A stretch of DNA of 64,000 bases from Ideonella benzenivorans (GCF_020387415.1 NZ_JAGWCB010000012.1:1-64000), one strand, 5' to 3'; positions 52,436 through 62,419 are shown, counted from the first letter of the stretch. The notes: generated by a model not told the origin, from the sequence alone. Numbers and translations: made by a program.

Positions 52436-54559
52436 TCAGGCCTTGGCCGCGCCAGGGAACGGCACCACATTGCCGTCATGCACCGGACCGCCACCAAAGG
52501 CCTGTTCGCGCAGCGCGGCCAGTTGGTCGCGCACCCGGGCGGCCTTCTCGAACTCCAGGTTGCGGGCATGTTCCAGCATCTGTTTTTCCAGCGCCTTGAT
52601 GCGCTTGGACAGATCCTTCTCGGACAGCACCTCGACCTCCGCCGCCTGCTGGGCCAGCCGCAGGTCGTCCTGCCCGGACTTGTCCACCACCACGCCATCG
52701 ATCAGCTCACGCACCTGCTTGTGAATGCCGCGCGGCACGATGCCATGGGCCTCGTTGTAGGCGATCTGCTTGGCGCGCCGGCGTTCAGTCTCGCCAATGG
52801 CCTTCTTCATCGATTCGGTGATCCTGTCCGCATACAGGATGGCCCGGCCATGGACGTTGCGCGCCGCCCGGCCGATGGTCTGGATCAGGCTGCGCTCGGC
52901 CCGCAGGAAGCCTTCCTTGTCGGCGTCCAGGATGGCCACCAGGCTCACCTCGGGGATGTCCAGGCCCTCGCGCAGCAGGTTGATGCCCACCAGCACGTCG
53001 AAGGTGCCCAGGCGCAGGTCGCGCAGGATCTCCACCCGCTCCACCGTGTCGATGTCGGAGTGCAGGTAGCGCACCTTGACCCCGTTCTCGGTCAGGTAGT
53101 CGGTCAGCTGCTCGGCCATGCGCTTGGTCAGCGTGGTGATCAACACCCGCTCGCCCAGCTCCACCGTGGTCCGGATCTCCTGCAGCACATCGTCCACCTG
53201 CTGGGTGGCCGGCCGCACCTCGACCAGCGGGTCCACCAGGCCAGTGGGGCGCACCACCTGCTCGACCACCTGGCCGGCATGGGTCTTTTCGTAATCGGCC
53301 GGCGTGGCCGAGACGAAGATGCACTGCCGCATGCGCCGCTCGAACTCCTCGAACTTCAAGGGCCGGTTGTCCAGCGCACTGGGCAGGCGGAAGCCGTATT
53401 CGACCAGCGTGGTCTTGCGGGCCCGGTCCCCGTTGTACATGCCGCCCAGCTGACCGATCAGCACATGGCTTTCGTCCAGGAACATCACGGCGTCGGCCGG
53501 CATGTAGTCCACCATGGTCGGTGGCGGATCACCGGGCTTGGCGCCGGAGAGATGGCGCGAGTAGTTCTCGATGCCCTTGCAGTGCCCCACCTCCTGCAGC
53601 ATCTCCAGGTCGAAGCGGGTGCGCTGCTCCAGGCGCTGAGCCTCGACCAGCTTGCCTTCCTTGATGAAGAAGTCCAGGCGCTCGCGCAGTTCGGCCTTGA
53701 TGCCCTCAATGGCGGTCAGCACCGTCTCACGCGGCGTCACGTAATGGCTGGCCGGGTAGATCACAAAGCGCGGGATCTTCTGGCGCACCTGGCCGGTCAG
53801 CGGGTCCAGCAGCGCCAGCCCATCGATCTCGTCGTCGAACAGCTCGATGCGCACCGCCAGCTCGGAATGTTCGGCCGGAAAGACGTCGATGGTGTCGCCC
53901 CGCACACGGAAGGTGCCGCGGCCGAAATCCATGTCGTTGCGGGTGTACTGCATGCGGATCAGGTGGGCGATCAGGTCGCGCTGCCCGACCTTGTCCCCGC
54001 TGCGGAGGATCAAGCGCATCTGCGTGTAATCCTCGGGCTTGCCAATGCCGTAGATGGCACTGACCGAGGCGACCACGATGGTGTCGCGCCGCTCCAGCAC
54101 GCTCTTGGTGGCCGACAGCCGCATCTGCTCGATGTGCTCGTTGATCGCGCTGTCCTTCTCGATGAACAGGTCGCGCTGCGGCACATAAGCCTCGGGCTGG
54201 TAGTAGTCGTAATAGCTGACGAAGTACTCCACCGCGTTCTTCGGGAAGAACTCGCGGAACTCGCTGTAGAGCTGCGCCGCCAGCGTCTTGTTGGGCGCGA
54301 ACACGATGGCCGGCCGGCCCAGACGGGCGATCACGTTGGCCATCGTGAAGGTCTTGCCCGAGCCCGTCACGCCCAGCAGGGTCTGGTAGGCCAGACCGTC
54401 TTCCACCCCTTCCACCAGTTGCTCGATGGCGGCCGGCTGGTCACCCGCCGGCGGATAGGGCTGGAACAGCTGGAACGGCGAGCCCGGGTAGGTGACGAAC
54501 TGCCCCTGGGGAGCCGCGACGGGCGGCTCGGACACGGTGGCGGCAGTGGCATCGGACAT
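52436..54559 (-). CDS. uvrB: Excinuclease ABC subunit B
   Basis: This 707-residue DEAD-like helicase verifies damage in nucleotide excision repair and recruits UvrC. It has Walker A in [14 protein letters not shown] near 64 and the beta-hairpin region [21 protein letters not shown] near 115-135. The helicase VI motif QTIGRAARN lies near 565, and a C-terminal UVR coiled coil near 660-690 ([26 protein letters not shown] in part). An N-terminal extension of about 20 residues is lineage specific. No LexA-type box was recognised upstream. Confidence 0.96.
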   Translation of the reverse strand: MSDATAATVSEPPVAAPQGQFVTYPGSPFQLFQPYPPAGDQPAAIEQLVEGVEDGLAYQTLLGVTGSGKTFTMANVIARLGRPAIVFAPNKTLAAQLYSEFREFFPKNAVEYFVSYYDYYQPEAYVPQRDLFIEKDSAINEHIEQMRLSATKSVLERRDTIVVASVSAIYGIGKPEDYTQMRLILRSGDKVGQRDLIAHLIRMQYTRNDMDFGRGTFRVRGDTIDVFPAEHSELAVRIELFDDEIDGLALLDPLTGQVRQKIPRFVIYPASHYVTPRETVLTAIEGIKAELRERLDFFIKEGKLVEAQRLEQRTRFDLEMLQEVGHCKGIENYSRHLSGAKPGDPPPTMVDYMPADAVMFLDESHVLIGQLGGMYNGDRARKTTLVEYGFRLPSALDNRPLKFEEFERRMRQCIFVSATPADYEKTHAGQVVEQVVRPTGLVDPLVEVRPATQQVDDVLQEIRTTVELGERVLITTLTKRMAEQLTDYLTENGVKVRYLHSDIDTVERVEILRDLRLGTFDVLVGINLLREGLDIPEVSLVAILDADKEGFLRAERSLIQTIGRAARNVHGRAILYADRITESMKKAIGETERRRAKQIAYNEAHGIVPRGIHKQVRELIDGVVVDKSGQDDLRLAQQAAEVEVLSEKDLSKRIKALEKQMLEHARNLEFEKAARVRDQLAALREQAFGGGPVHDGNVVPFPGAAKA

Positions 54560-54702
54560 GGGGTCTTCCCTCGGTGAGCGCGTAAAATCTGGACGACCCG
54601 GCGAACTCCGGTCTTCCGGGTCAATCTGACAGCGTAGCGCATTCACTGAAACAGCGCCGACTGTCTGCACTCCCCGCACCATCTCCTGAACAGGATTTCT
54701 CC

Positions 54703-55893
54703 ATGTCGCTCTTCGCTGCCGTCGAAATGGCCCCGCGCGACCCCATCCTGGGGCTCAACGAACAGTTCAACGCGGACCCCAACCCCGCCAAGGTCAATCT
54801 GGGCGTGGGTGTGTACACCGACGAAAACGGCAAGCTCCCCCTGCTGGCCTGCGTGAAGGCTGCCGAGACCCAGCTGGTCGAAGCGGCCCGTGCCCGCGGC
54901 TATGTGCCCATCGACGGCCTGCCCGCCTATGACAAGGCCGTGCAGACCCTGGTCTTTGGCGAAGGCAGCGACGTGCTGCCCCGCGTGGCCACCGTGCAGG
55001 CCCTGGGCGGCACCGGCGGCCTGAAGGTCGGCGCCGACTTCCTGAAGAAGGTGAACCCGAACGCCAAGGTGCTGGTCAGCAACCCCAGCTGGGAAAACCA
55101 CCGCGCGCTGTTCACCAACGCCGGCTTCCAGGTCGACAGCTACCCCTACTACGACGCCGAGAAGAAGGGCGTGAACTTCGAGGGCATGCTGGCGGCGCTG
55201 AACGCCGCGGCTGCCGGCACGGTCATCGTGCTGCACGCCTGCTGCCACAACCCGACCGGCTACGACCTGGTGCCCGCCCAGTGGGAACAGGTCATCGCCG
55301 CGGTGAAGGCCCGCAATCTGGTGGCCTTCCTGGACATGGCCTACCAAGGCTTCGGCGACGGCATCGCCGAGGACGGCGCGGTCGTCAGCCAGTTCGTGAA
55401 GTCGGGCCTGAGCTTCTTCGTCGCGACCTCGTTTTCCAAGAGCTTCTCGCTCTATGGCGAGCGCGTGGGCTCGCTGAACGTGGTCTGCGCCTCGGCCGAG
55501 GAAAAGGCCAAGGTGGTGTCACAGCTGAAGGTCACCATCCGCACCAACTACTCCAACCCGCCGACCCACGGCGCCCAGGTGGTGGCCACGGTGCTGTCCA
55601 CCCCGGCCCTGCGGGCCCAGTGGGAGGAGGAACTGGCCACGATGCGCAACCGCATCAAGGCCATGCGCGCCAAGCTGGTCGAGCGCCTGCAGGCCCACGG
55701 CGTCAAGGGTGACCTGAGCTTCATCACCACCCAGCGCGGCATGTTCAGCTACTCCGGTCTGAGCAAGCCGCAGATGGAACGCCTGCGCAACGAGTTCGGT
55801 GTCTACGGTGTCGACTCCGGCCGCATCTGTGTGGCCGCCCTGAACGACAAGAACATCGACTACGTGGCCGCGTCCATCGCCAAGGTGATGTGA
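54703..55893 (+). CDS. Aspartate/aromatic amino acid aminotransferase (class I)
   Basis: This 396-residue PLP transaminase of the AspC/TyrB type interconverts aspartate or aromatic amino acids and their keto acids. Visible motifs are [11 protein letters not shown] near 184, the PLP-Lys at about 246 in [15 protein letters not shown], and the arginine pair needed for dicarboxylate binding (last in [10 protein letters not shown]). AspC and TyrB are hard to separate by reading. It is divergent from uvrB, with 143 bases between starts and no strong promoter identified. Confidence 0.92.
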   Translation: MSLFAAVEMAPRDPILGLNEQFNADPNPAKVNLGVGVYTDENGKLPLLACVKAAETQLVEAARARGYVPIDGLPAYDKAVQTLVFGEGSDVLPRVATVQALGGTGGLKVGADFLKKVNPNAKVLVSNPSWENHRALFTNAGFQVDSYPYYDAEKKGVNFEGMLAALNAAAAGTVIVLHACCHNPTGYDLVPAQWEQVIAAVKARNLVAFLDMAYQGFGDGIAEDGAVVSQFVKSGLSFFVATSFSKSFSLYGERVGSLNVVCASAEEKAKVVSQLKVTIRTNYSNPPTHGAQVVATVLSTPALRAQWEEELATMRNRIKAMRAKLVERLQAHGVKGDLSFITTQRGMFSYSGLSKPQMERLRNEFGVYGVDSGRICVAALNDKNIDYVAASIAKVM

Positions 55894-55928
55894 TCGCACG
55901 GGCGCGGGAAGCCGGACAATCCGGCGCC

Positions 55929-56618
55929 ATGAACCCGCGCCCGCCTCAGCCGGTGACCCCCAAGGCCCACCGGCTGATCTACCGCCCGCCCCTGCTGGGG
56001 CGGGACTATTGGATCCTCGACGACGCCCTGCCCGACCCTGTGGCAGTGCGCCAGCGGCTGCTGCAGCGCCAGGACTGGGTGCTGGGCGCCCCCCACCGGC
56101 CGGAAGCTTGGCCTGGCATGCGCGCCCAGCCGGCGCTGACGCCCGAGGAACTGGCGCCGCTCGAGGCCTGGGCCCGGCAACAGACCCGCCAGAAGAAGCT
56201 GTTTGCCGTCGGTGCTGGCCTGCAGGGCAGCCAGTTCAACCACAACTGCGTGCAACTGGTGGGCGCAGGCGAATCCGGCCCTCGGCCCCATACCGATTCG
56301 CGCCGGCTGTGCAAGTACGCCGCCGTGCTGTACCTCAATCCGGAGGTGCCGGACCATTGCGGCACGGCCCTCTACCGGGTTCGGCTGCCGGATGGTTCGC
56401 CGGGTGGCAACACCCTGCCTGCCCGCTTCAGCAACCTGGTCGAGGCGCTGGACAGCCGCTTCGTCCCGCCCGACCTGTTCGTGCAGGATCTGGCTTTCGA
56501 CCACCGCTTCAACCGGCTGGTCATGTACAAGGCCGACCTGATCCACAGTGCCACAGGCTACTGGGGCCAGACCCTGGCGGACAAGCGCATGACCCTGGTG
56601 TTTTTCTGGATGGCCTGA
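55929..56618 (+). CDS. DUF6445-like putative Fe(II)-dependent oxygenase
   Basis: This 229-residue protein lies directly after the aminotransferase. It has a jelly-roll pattern with a candidate metal triad: the HTD in RPHTDSRRLCKYAAVLYLN near 120 and a distal His in ADLIHSATGYWG near 205. A trailing Lys-Arg (DKRMTLVFFW) would fit a 2-oxoglutarate carboxylate contact. This resembles DUF6445 and prolyl-hydroxylase-like enzymes, but the function is unproven. A GTG at 55890 overlapping the upstream stop would add 13 residues; ATG 55929 was preferred. Confidence 0.65.
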   Translation: MNPRPPQPVTPKAHRLIYRPPLLGRDYWILDDALPDPVAVRQRLLQRQDWVLGAPHRPEAWPGMRAQPALTPEELAPLEAWARQQTRQKKLFAVGAGLQGSQFNHNCVQLVGAGESGPRPHTDSRRLCKYAAVLYLNPEVPDHCGTALYRVRLPDGSPGGNTLPARFSNLVEALDSRFVPPDLFVQDLAFDHRFNRLVMYKADLIHSATGYWGQTLADKRMTLVFFWMA

Positions 56619-56701
56619 GCCCCTCCCAGGGGGAACACGGATGCGGTCAGCCCCAATGGCGGGCCGGGATGTTGCGGTGCACAATGCGCTCAGAATCGGA
56701 T

Positions 56702-56717
56702 GTCAGACAGATCTGAC
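56702..56717. promoter_or_regulatory. Short palindrome upstream of phaZ
   Basis: A perfect 6-bp inverted repeat with a 4-base centre (GTCAGA-CAGA-TCTGAC) lies 71 bases before the phaZ start in a 170-base spacer that otherwise shows nothing. It could be an operator or a chance repeat; no promoter hexamers are evident beside it. Confidence 0.25.
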
Positions 56718-56788
56718 GGCCGTGGCTGGGCCGCGGCACGCCGGACAGCCCGCCGGCCCCAGGCCGGCACAACCGCGGAGCATGCTTC

Positions 56789-58090
56789 ATGCTGTACCAG
56801 ATCTATGAAACCCAGCGCGCGCTGCTGGCCCCGTTTTCCGAGTTCGCCAGCGCGACCGCCAAGCTCTACAGCCACCCGATGTCGCCGTTTGCGCATGTGC
56901 CGATGTCCCAGCGCTGGGCCGCGGGCCTGGACCTGATGCACCGGGTGACCAAGGAATATGAACGTCCCGAATTCAACATCCGCTCCGTCGATGTGAAGGG
57001 TGTGCCGGTCGCGGTGCAGGAGCAGGTGGCCATCCACAAGCCGTTCTGCGACCTGATCCGCTTCAAGCGCTTCACCGACAACGCCGAGGCGCTGGACACG
57101 ATGAAGGGCCAGCCGGTGGTGCTGGTGGTGGCGCCATTGTCGGGCCACCATGCCACGCTGCTGCGCGACACCGTGCGCAGCCTGCTGCAAGACCACAAGG
57201 TCTACATCACCCGCTGGACCGATGCCCGGCTGGTCCCGCAGGAGGACGGCGACTTTCATCTGAACGACTATGTGGCCTATGTGCAGGAGTTCATCCGCCA
57301 CATCGGCCCGGAGGTGCACGTCATCTCCGTCTGCCAGCCCACCGTGCCGGTGCTGGCCGCCATTTCGCTGCAGGCGACGACGGGGGATGTGGTGCCGCGC
57401 AGCATGACGATGATGGGCGGTCCCATCGACGCCCGACGCTCGCCCACCGCGGTGAACAACCTGGCCATGAGCAAGAGCTTCGAGTGGTTCGAGAACAACG
57501 TCATCTACCGTGTGCCCCCCAACTACCCGGGGGCCGGCCGCCGCGTCTACCCGGGCTTCCTGCAGCACACCGGCTTCGTGGCGATGAACCCGGACCGCCA
57601 CCTCAGCTCGCACTACGACTACTTCCTGGACCTGGTGCGTGGCGACGGCGAAAGCGCCGAGGCGCACCGCGAGTTCTATGACGAGTACAACGCCGTGCTC
57701 GACATGCCAGCCGATTACTACCTGGACACCATCAAGACCGTGTTCCAGGATTTCGCCCTGGTCAACGGCAGCTGGGTGGTGGATGGCGTGCGCGTCGCCC
57801 CGGAGGACATCACCACCACCGCACTGCTGACGGTCGAAGGCGAACGCGACGACATCTCCGGCGCCGGCCAGACGCGTGCGGCGCACGACCTGTGCCACAA
57901 CATCCCGGCGGACCGCCAGTTCCATTATGACGTCGAAGGCGCGGGCCACTATGGCATCTTCTCCGGCCGACGCTGGCGCGAAAACGTCTACCCGGTCGTG
58001 CGGGACTTCATCCTGCGCTTCAACCAACCGGCCCAGGCAGCGGCTCCCGCCCCGGCCAGCAAGCATAGCGCCCCCCGCAAGGTGGCCTGA
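56789..58090 (+). CDS. phaZ: Intracellular polyhydroxyalkanoate depolymerase PhaZ
   Basis: This enzyme mobilises stored poly(3-hydroxybutyrate) granules. The 433-residue protein matches Cupriavidus necator PhaZ1 in length and in its cysteine nucleophile: Cys182 in [11 protein letters not shown], an Asp at 354-355 in GERDDISG and His387 in GAGHYGIF form the expected triad. No signal peptide is present, as expected for a cytoplasmic granule enzyme. The C terminus is Ala/Pro-rich. The start MLYQIYETQ is conserved. PHA synthase genes are not in the window. Confidence 0.93.
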   Translation: MLYQIYETQRALLAPFSEFASATAKLYSHPMSPFAHVPMSQRWAAGLDLMHRVTKEYERPEFNIRSVDVKGVPVAVQEQVAIHKPFCDLIRFKRFTDNAEALDTMKGQPVVLVVAPLSGHHATLLRDTVRSLLQDHKVYITRWTDARLVPQEDGDFHLNDYVAYVQEFIRHIGPEVHVISVCQPTVPVLAAISLQATTGDVVPRSMTMMGGPIDARRSPTAVNNLAMSKSFEWFENNVIYRVPPNYPGAGRRVYPGFLQHTGFVAMNPDRHLSSHYDYFLDLVRGDGESAEAHREFYDEYNAVLDMPADYYLDTIKTVFQDFALVNGSWVVDGVRVAPEDITTTALLTVEGERDDISGAGQTRAAHDLCHNIPADRQFHYDVEGAGHYGIFSGRRWRENVYPVVRDFILRFNQPAQAAAPAPASKHSAPRKVA

Positions 58091-58103
58091 GCAGTCGGCG
58101 CGC

Positions 58104-58133
58104 CCGCCGCCCCGCGCATGCCGGGGGCGGCGG
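58104..58133 (+). terminator. GC-rich hairpin after phaZ
   Basis: A 10-bp perfect stem (CCGCCGCCCC and GGGGCGGCGG, 10-base loop) begins 13 bases after the phaZ stop. No U-tract follows, so it is not a textbook intrinsic terminator, but it may pause RNA polymerase or protect the mRNA end before the next gene. Confidence 0.35.
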
Positions 58134-58149
58134 CGCCGATAATCCCGGG

Positions 58150-58875
58150 GTGACCACCACGCCCGCCCCCATGCCCTTGGCCCCGGTGAGTGCTGACCCG
58201 GAACAAGTCCGGCGCATCGACGCCGCCCTGCCCCAGACTCAGTGCACCCGCTGTGGCTATCCGGACTGCCACGCCTACGCTGTGGCCATCGCCAGCGGCG
58301 AGGCCGACATCCACCAATGCCCGCCGGGCGGACAGGAAGGCATCGCCCGGCTGGCCCGCCTGACCGGGCGGCCGGCCCGACCACTGGCCCCGGCCTGCGG
58401 ACAGGAAAGCCCGCGGGCCGTGGCCGTCATCGACGAGGCCTGGTGCATCGGCTGCACGCTGTGCCTGAAGGCCTGCCCGGTGGACTGCATCGCCGGCAGC
58501 AACAAGCGCATGCACACCGTCATCGAAGCCCAGTGCACCGGCTGTGAACTCTGCGTTCCCGTCTGCCCCGTCAGCTGCATCGCGATGGAACCCGTCAGCG
58601 GCCAGGTCACTGGCTGGGCAGCCTGGAGCCCCGCCCAAGCCGACGAGGCCCGCCAGCGCTATGCCTTCCACCAACTGCGGGTTCAGCGCGAACAGCGCGA
58701 GAACGAGGCGCGCCTGCTGGCCAAGGCCGAGCACAAGCTCTCCGACCTGGAAAACCAGACCCGCCACACCGACCCCGAGGTGATCGCCCGCAAGCGGGCG
58801 GTCATTGAGGCAGCGATCGCCCGGGCCCGCGCCTTGCGTGCGCCCCAGGACCCCTCAAAGGGCTCCCCCTCATGA
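58150..58875 (+). CDS. RnfB/RsxB-like polyferredoxin (orphan)
   Basis: This 241-residue iron-sulfur protein resembles the RnfB subunit of Rnf/Rsx electron transport complexes. It starts with an Fe-S (FeS/4Fe4S) module with [13 protein letters not shown] and CPPGG near 32-58, followed by two ferredoxin motifs, [15 protein letters not shown] near 97 and [15 protein letters not shown] near 127. The C-terminal third is a charged helical region. It lacks the N-terminal membrane anchor of canonical RnfB, and no rnfACDGE genes are nearby, so it is an orphan. The GTG at 58150 was used; ATG 58171 is possible. The stop overlaps nth (ATGA). Confidence 0.82.
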   Translation: MTTTPAPMPLAPVSADPEQVRRIDAALPQTQCTRCGYPDCHAYAVAIASGEADIHQCPPGGQEGIARLARLTGRPARPLAPACGQESPRAVAVIDEAWCIGCTLCLKACPVDCIAGSNKRMHTVIEAQCTGCELCVPVCPVSCIAMEPVSGQVTGWAAWSPAQADEARQRYAFHQLRVQREQRENEARLLAKAEHKLSDLENQTRHTDPEVIARKRAVIEAAIARARALRAPQDPSKGSPS

Positions 58876-59513
58876 TGTCTCCCCGCAAGATCGAACGCTT
58901 CTTCGCCACGCTGCAGGCGGCCAACCCGCACCCCGAAACCGAACTGGTCTACAGCAATCCCTTTGAACTGCTGGCCGCCGTGCTGTTGTCCGCCCAGGCC
59001 ACCGACGTCAGTGTCAACAAGGCCACCGGCCCGCTGTTCCAGGTGGCGTCCACCCCGGGCCAGATGCTGGCGCTGGGTGAAGAGGGCTTGATCCCGTACA
59101 TCAAGACCATCGGCCTGTACAAGACCAAGGCAAAGCACCTGATCGAGACCTGCCGCATCCTGATCGAACAGTACGGCGGCGAGGTACCGCAGGACCGCGA
59201 GGCCCTGGAAGCCCTGCCCGGCGTGGGCCGCAAGACCGCCAACGTGGTGCTCAACGTGGCTTTTGGCGAACCGACCATCGCGGTGGACACGCACATCTTC
59301 CGGGTGGCCAACCGCACCGGGCTGGCCCCGGGCAAGACCCCGCTGGCGGTCGAACAGGCCCTGCTCAAGCGGGTGCCGCCCGCCTACCGGGTGCATGCCC
59401 ACCACTGGCTGATCCTGCATGGGCGCTATGTCTGCCAGGCCCGCAAGCCGCGCTGCGGCGCCTGCCAGGTGGCCGATGTGTGCGAGTACCCGGACAAGAC
59501 CACGGCCATCTGA
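58872..59513 (+). CDS. nth: Endonuclease III
   Basis: This 213-residue DNA glycosylase/AP lyase removes oxidised pyrimidines. The helix-hairpin-helix and catalytic residues are in [16 protein letters not shown] near 115, with the catalytic Lys, and [12 protein letters not shown] near 137, with the catalytic Asp. The 4Fe-4S cluster loop has the exact C-x6-C-x2-C-x5-C spacing near 187-203. It is translationally coupled to the RnfB-like ferredoxin. Confidence 0.97.
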   Translation: MMSPRKIERFFATLQAANPHPETELVYSNPFELLAAVLLSAQATDVSVNKATGPLFQVASTPGQMLALGEEGLIPYIKTIGLYKTKAKHLIETCRILIEQYGGEVPQDREALEALPGVGRKTANVVLNVAFGEPTIAVDTHIFRVANRTGLAPGKTPLAVEQALLKRVPPAYRVHAHHWLILHGRYVCQARKPRCGACQVADVCEYPDKTTAI

Positions 59514-59536
59514 GCGCATGAATCTGAGCGCGCATG

Positions 59537-59560
59537 AAAAAGGCCGCCCCAGGGCGGCCT
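59537..59560 (-). terminator. Canonical intrinsic terminator on the minus strand
   Basis: On the minus strand a perfect AGGCCGCC/GGCGGCCT stem with a tight loop is followed by five U residues (59541-59537 region). On the plus strand the hairpin is followed by AGAAAT, so the U-tract points to minus-strand termination. No minus-strand gene lies upstream within the window. It may also terminate nth weakly. Confidence 0.7.
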
Positions 59561-59790
59561 AGAAATGCCAAGGGCCACAAGATGTGGCCCTGATAGCAAC
59601 CGACCCTGGAATCGCCTTCAGGCGAAAGGGCCGGGATCCTGCGACGCCGGTGACGGGTTCCGGTGTTCTGCCCAGTGCTGCAGTCGGTTTGTCGTCTCAG
59701 TGCTTTGCATTGTGCGCCGCTTCGGTGACGGCGATGTGACAAAGTGCAGCCCCTTTCTCCCGCTGTTCCGCTGAGCCGGATCCCCTGGCA
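59561..59790 (-). ncRNA. Candidate structured RNA between nth and hoxF
   Basis: This non-coding stretch leads into the minus-strand terminator. Reading towards it, I find an imperfect hairpin at 59644-59666, a compound hairpin with a CGCC-TGAA-GGCG tip at 59600-59634, and a perfect 9-bp hairpin with a 3-base loop at 59571-59591. A 7-bp long-range match (59598-59604 with 59683-59689) is mutually exclusive with part of the compound hairpin. The compound hairpin has a G-U pair on the minus strand where the plus strand has A-C, favouring the minus strand; the imperfect hairpin shows the reverse. I see no convincing promoter and match no known family. The 5' end is a guess. Confidence 0.45.
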
Positions 59791-59807
59791 CCGAAAGCCC
59801 CTCATCG

Positions 59808-61676
59808 GTGCTCGGGTTTCGTCCGCAGCCACGGCAGGCGGTGCAGGATGCCCCTTCCTCAGCCTCTCGTCACGCCGTGCCCCAGGACGCTCTTGTCTCC
59901 GCCGCGCTCCACCGGCATGACCGCCAGGCCAATGCCTTGGTGCAGATCCTGCGCGAACTCCAGGCGACGCTCGGCTGGCTGCCACGCGAGGCCCTGACCC
60001 AGGTGGCGCAGGCCACCGGCCGGTCGTTGGCCGATGTGGAGAGTGTGGCCAGCTTCTACCGCTTCCTGCACCTGTCACCCGTGGGCGACTACCGGGTGCT
60101 GTTCAGCGACAACATCACCGACCGCATGCTGGGCAGCCAGGCCCTGATGGACCGGCTGTGCCAGCGCTTGGGCGTGCTGCCCGGCCAGGTTCGCGCCGAC
60201 GGACGGGTCAGCGTGGCCCCGTGTTCCTGCACCGGCCTGGGTGACCAGGGCCCCGCGCTGCTGATCAACCACCACCAGGTGATCACCCGCCTCACCCCCG
60301 AGCGGGTGGATGCGCTGGCCAACCACATCGAGGCCCAGGTGCCCCCCGCGGACTGGCCGGCCGAATGGTCCATGGTGGACGACCAGATCCGCCGCCCGGA
60401 CGTGCTGCTGGGCACCCCCTTCACGCCAGGGAGCGCCCTGCAGGCCGCCCGGGGTCTGGGGCGCGAAGCCACCCTGGACCAGATCCAGCGGTCCAAGCTG
60501 CGCGGCCGTGGAGGTGCCGGCTTCGCCACCGGGCTCAAGTGGGAGCTGTGCCGCGATGCGCCAGGGCAAAGCCGCTGCGTGGTCTGCAATGCCGACGAAG
60601 GCGAGCCCGGCACCTTCAAGGACCGGGTGTTGCTGACCCGCCATGCCGACCTGGTGTTCGAAGGCATGACGCTGGCCGCCTGGGTGGTTGGTGCCCGGCA
60701 GGGCTTCGTCTACCTGCGCGGCGAGTACCGCTTCCTGCTGCCCCACCTGGAGGAGGTGCTGCGCCAGCGCCGCGCGGCCGGTCTGCTGGGACAGGCCCTC
60801 CAGGGCGAAGCCGGCTTCGACTTCGACATCACGGTCCACGTGGGTGCCGGCGCCTATGTCTGTGGCGAAGAGTCGGCCCTGCTCGAATCCCTGGAGGGGC
60901 ACCGCGGCACGCCGCGCATTCGCCCGCCCTTCCCGGTCGAGCACGGCTACCTGGGCCAGCCCACCACGGTGAACAATGTCGAGACCTTTTGTGCTGCAGC
61001 CCACATCCTGCTGCGCGGCGGCGACTGGTGGGCCAGCCTGGGCACGCCCCACTCCACCGGCACCAAGGTCCATGCCATCTCCGGCGACTGCGCCCGGCCA
61101 GGCATCTACGAATACCCGCTGGGCACGCCCGTCGACCAGATGCTGGAGGACTGCGGCGCCACCGACACGCAGGCGGTGCAGGTGGGCGGCCCCTCCGGCA
61201 CCTGCCTGTCGGTGACCGAGTTCGGCCGCCGCATCGCCTACGAGGATGTTCCGTCGGCCGGCGCCCTGATGGTGTTCGACCGCCATCGGGACCTGTTCGA
61301 GGTGGCGCGCAATTTCGCCCACTTCTTCGCCCACGAGAGCTGCGGTTTCTGTACGCCCTGCCGCGTAGGCACCGAGCTGCTGGCCCGCCGGATGGACAAG
61401 CTGGCCGCGGGCCAGGGCTCGCGCCACGACATGCAGGTGCTGCAGGAGCTTGACACCCTGCTGCACCAGAGCACCCACTGTGGCCTGGGTGCCGCGGCCT
61501 GCAACCCGCTGCGCGACACGCTGCTGAAGTTCCGGCCCAGCTACGAGCGGCGCCTGCAGTCGCTGCACTTCCTGCCTGCGCTGGATCTGGACGCCGAGCT
61601 GTCCATCGCCCGTGCCGCCACCGACCGCCAGGATGCCGGCGCCCACTGGCCGCCCCCCCACGGGATCACCCCATGA
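59808..61676 (+). CDS. hoxF: NAD-reducing hydrogenase diaphorase subunit HoxF
   Basis: This flavoprotein of about 622 residues links hydrogen oxidation to NAD+ reduction in the soluble NAD-reducing hydrogenase. The N-terminal quarter is NuoE-like but lacks a full 2Fe-2S ligand set, with only a CSC motif in VAPCSCTGLGDQGPALL, as is also the case in Cupriavidus HoxF. The rest is NuoF-like, with GRGGAGFATGLKW near 236, CNADEGEPGTFKDRV for FMN/NAD, GAYVCGEESALLES and the 4Fe-4S ligands ESCGFCTPCRVGT near 511. No ATG start is available; GTG 59808, 59841 and 59877 are candidates. It heads the hoxFUYH genes. Confidence 0.9.
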   Translation: MLGFRPQPRQAVQDAPSSASRHAVPQDALVSAALHRHDRQANALVQILRELQATLGWLPREALTQVAQATGRSLADVESVASFYRFLHLSPVGDYRVLFSDNITDRMLGSQALMDRLCQRLGVLPGQVRADGRVSVAPCSCTGLGDQGPALLINHHQVITRLTPERVDALANHIEAQVPPADWPAEWSMVDDQIRRPDVLLGTPFTPGSALQAARGLGREATLDQIQRSKLRGRGGAGFATGLKWELCRDAPGQSRCVVCNADEGEPGTFKDRVLLTRHADLVFEGMTLAAWVVGARQGFVYLRGEYRFLLPHLEEVLRQRRAAGLLGQALQGEAGFDFDITVHVGAGAYVCGEESALLESLEGHRGTPRIRPPFPVEHGYLGQPTTVNNVETFCAAAHILLRGGDWWASLGTPHSTGTKVHAISGDCARPGIYEYPLGTPVDQMLEDCGATDTQAVQVGGPSGTCLSVTEFGRRIAYEDVPSAGALMVFDRHRDLFEVARNFAHFFAHESCGFCTPCRVGTELLARRMDKLAAGQGSRHDMQVLQELDTLLHQSTHCGLGAAACNPLRDTLLKFRPSYERRLQSLHFLPALDLDAELSIARAATDRQDAGAHWPPPHGITP

Positions 61677-62419
61677 GCCGCTACACCGCCTCCAGCCAGA
61701 GTTTCCTGCTCGATGGCGAAGAAGTGCCGATGGCGCCCGGCGACACGGTGCTGCAGGCCGCCCACCGGGTGGGCCGCTACATCCCGCACCTGTGCTGGCA
61801 CCCGGGCCTGCCGGCCCATGGCTCGTGCCGGCTGTGCCTGGTGAAGTTCAATGGCCATCCGGTGTCGGCCTGCACCGCGCTGGCGGCCCCCGGGGCGGTG
61901 GTGGAGTGCCAGACCCCGGACCTGCAGACCGAGCGCCGCACCCTGCTGCAGATGCTGTTCGTCGAGGGCAATCACTTCTGCCCCTCCTGCGAACGCAGTG
62001 GCAACTGCCTGCTGCAGGCCACGGCCTACCAGCACGACATGGCGGGCCCGCACTTCGAGGAGTTCTACCCGAACCGGCCGGTGGACGCCTCGCACCCCGA
62101 TGTGCTGCTGGACCACAACCGCTGCATTCTCTGCGGCCTGTGCGTGCGGGCCAGCCAGCTGCTGGACGGCAAGTCGGTCTTCGCCATCGGCGGGCACGGC
62201 ATCCACAGCCACCTGGTGGTCGACAGCCCCAGTGGACAGTTGGGCGATTCGGCGCTGAGCGTGCACGACCAGGCGACCGGCATCTGCCCCGTGGGCGCGC
62301 TGATGCCCAAGCGGGTGGGCTTTCAGGACCCGATCGGCCAGCGGCGCTTCGACCTGCACCGGGTGGACGAGCCGCACAGCCAGGAGGCCCCGCCGCCCGG
62401 CCAGGAAGACACGCCATGA
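61673..62419 (+). CDS. hoxU: NAD-reducing hydrogenase subunit HoxU
   Basis: This 248-residue electron-transfer subunit is related to the N-terminal part of NuoG. It has a 2Fe-2S domain (CWHPGLPAHGSCRLC near 41-55, plus a fourth Cys), a His/Cys 4Fe-4S motif (NHFCPSCERSGNC) near 100, and a further 4Fe-4S set (CILCGLC near 152 and CPVGAL near 205). The ATG overlaps the hoxF stop and the stop overlaps the hoxY start, both as ATGA. Confidence 0.93.
   Translation: MSRYTASSQSFLLDGEEVPMAPGDTVLQAAHRVGRYIPHLCWHPGLPAHGSCRLCLVKFNGHPVSACTALAAPGAVVECQTPDLQTERRTLLQMLFVEGNHFCPSCERSGNCLLQATAYQHDMAGPHFEEFYPNRPVDASHPDVLLDHNRCILCGLCVRASQLLDGKSVFAIGGHGIHSHLVVDSPSGQLGDSALSVHDQATGICPVGALMPKRVGFQDPIGQRRFDLHRVDEPHSQEAPPPGQEDTP

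Noticed and set aside
54560-54702. Possible SOS (LexA) box in front of uvrB
   Set aside because: I looked for CTG-N10-CAG type sites on both strands and found no acceptable match.
59761-59807. Possible sigma-54 promoter before hoxF (TGGCAC element)
   Set aside because: The minus-24 half is present but the minus-12 half reads GCCCC instead of TTGCA, so the match is not good enough to call.
61612-62415. Upstream extension of the HoxY frame
   Set aside because: It reads through hoxU in the wrong frame; ATG 62416 with an ATGA overlap is the natural start.
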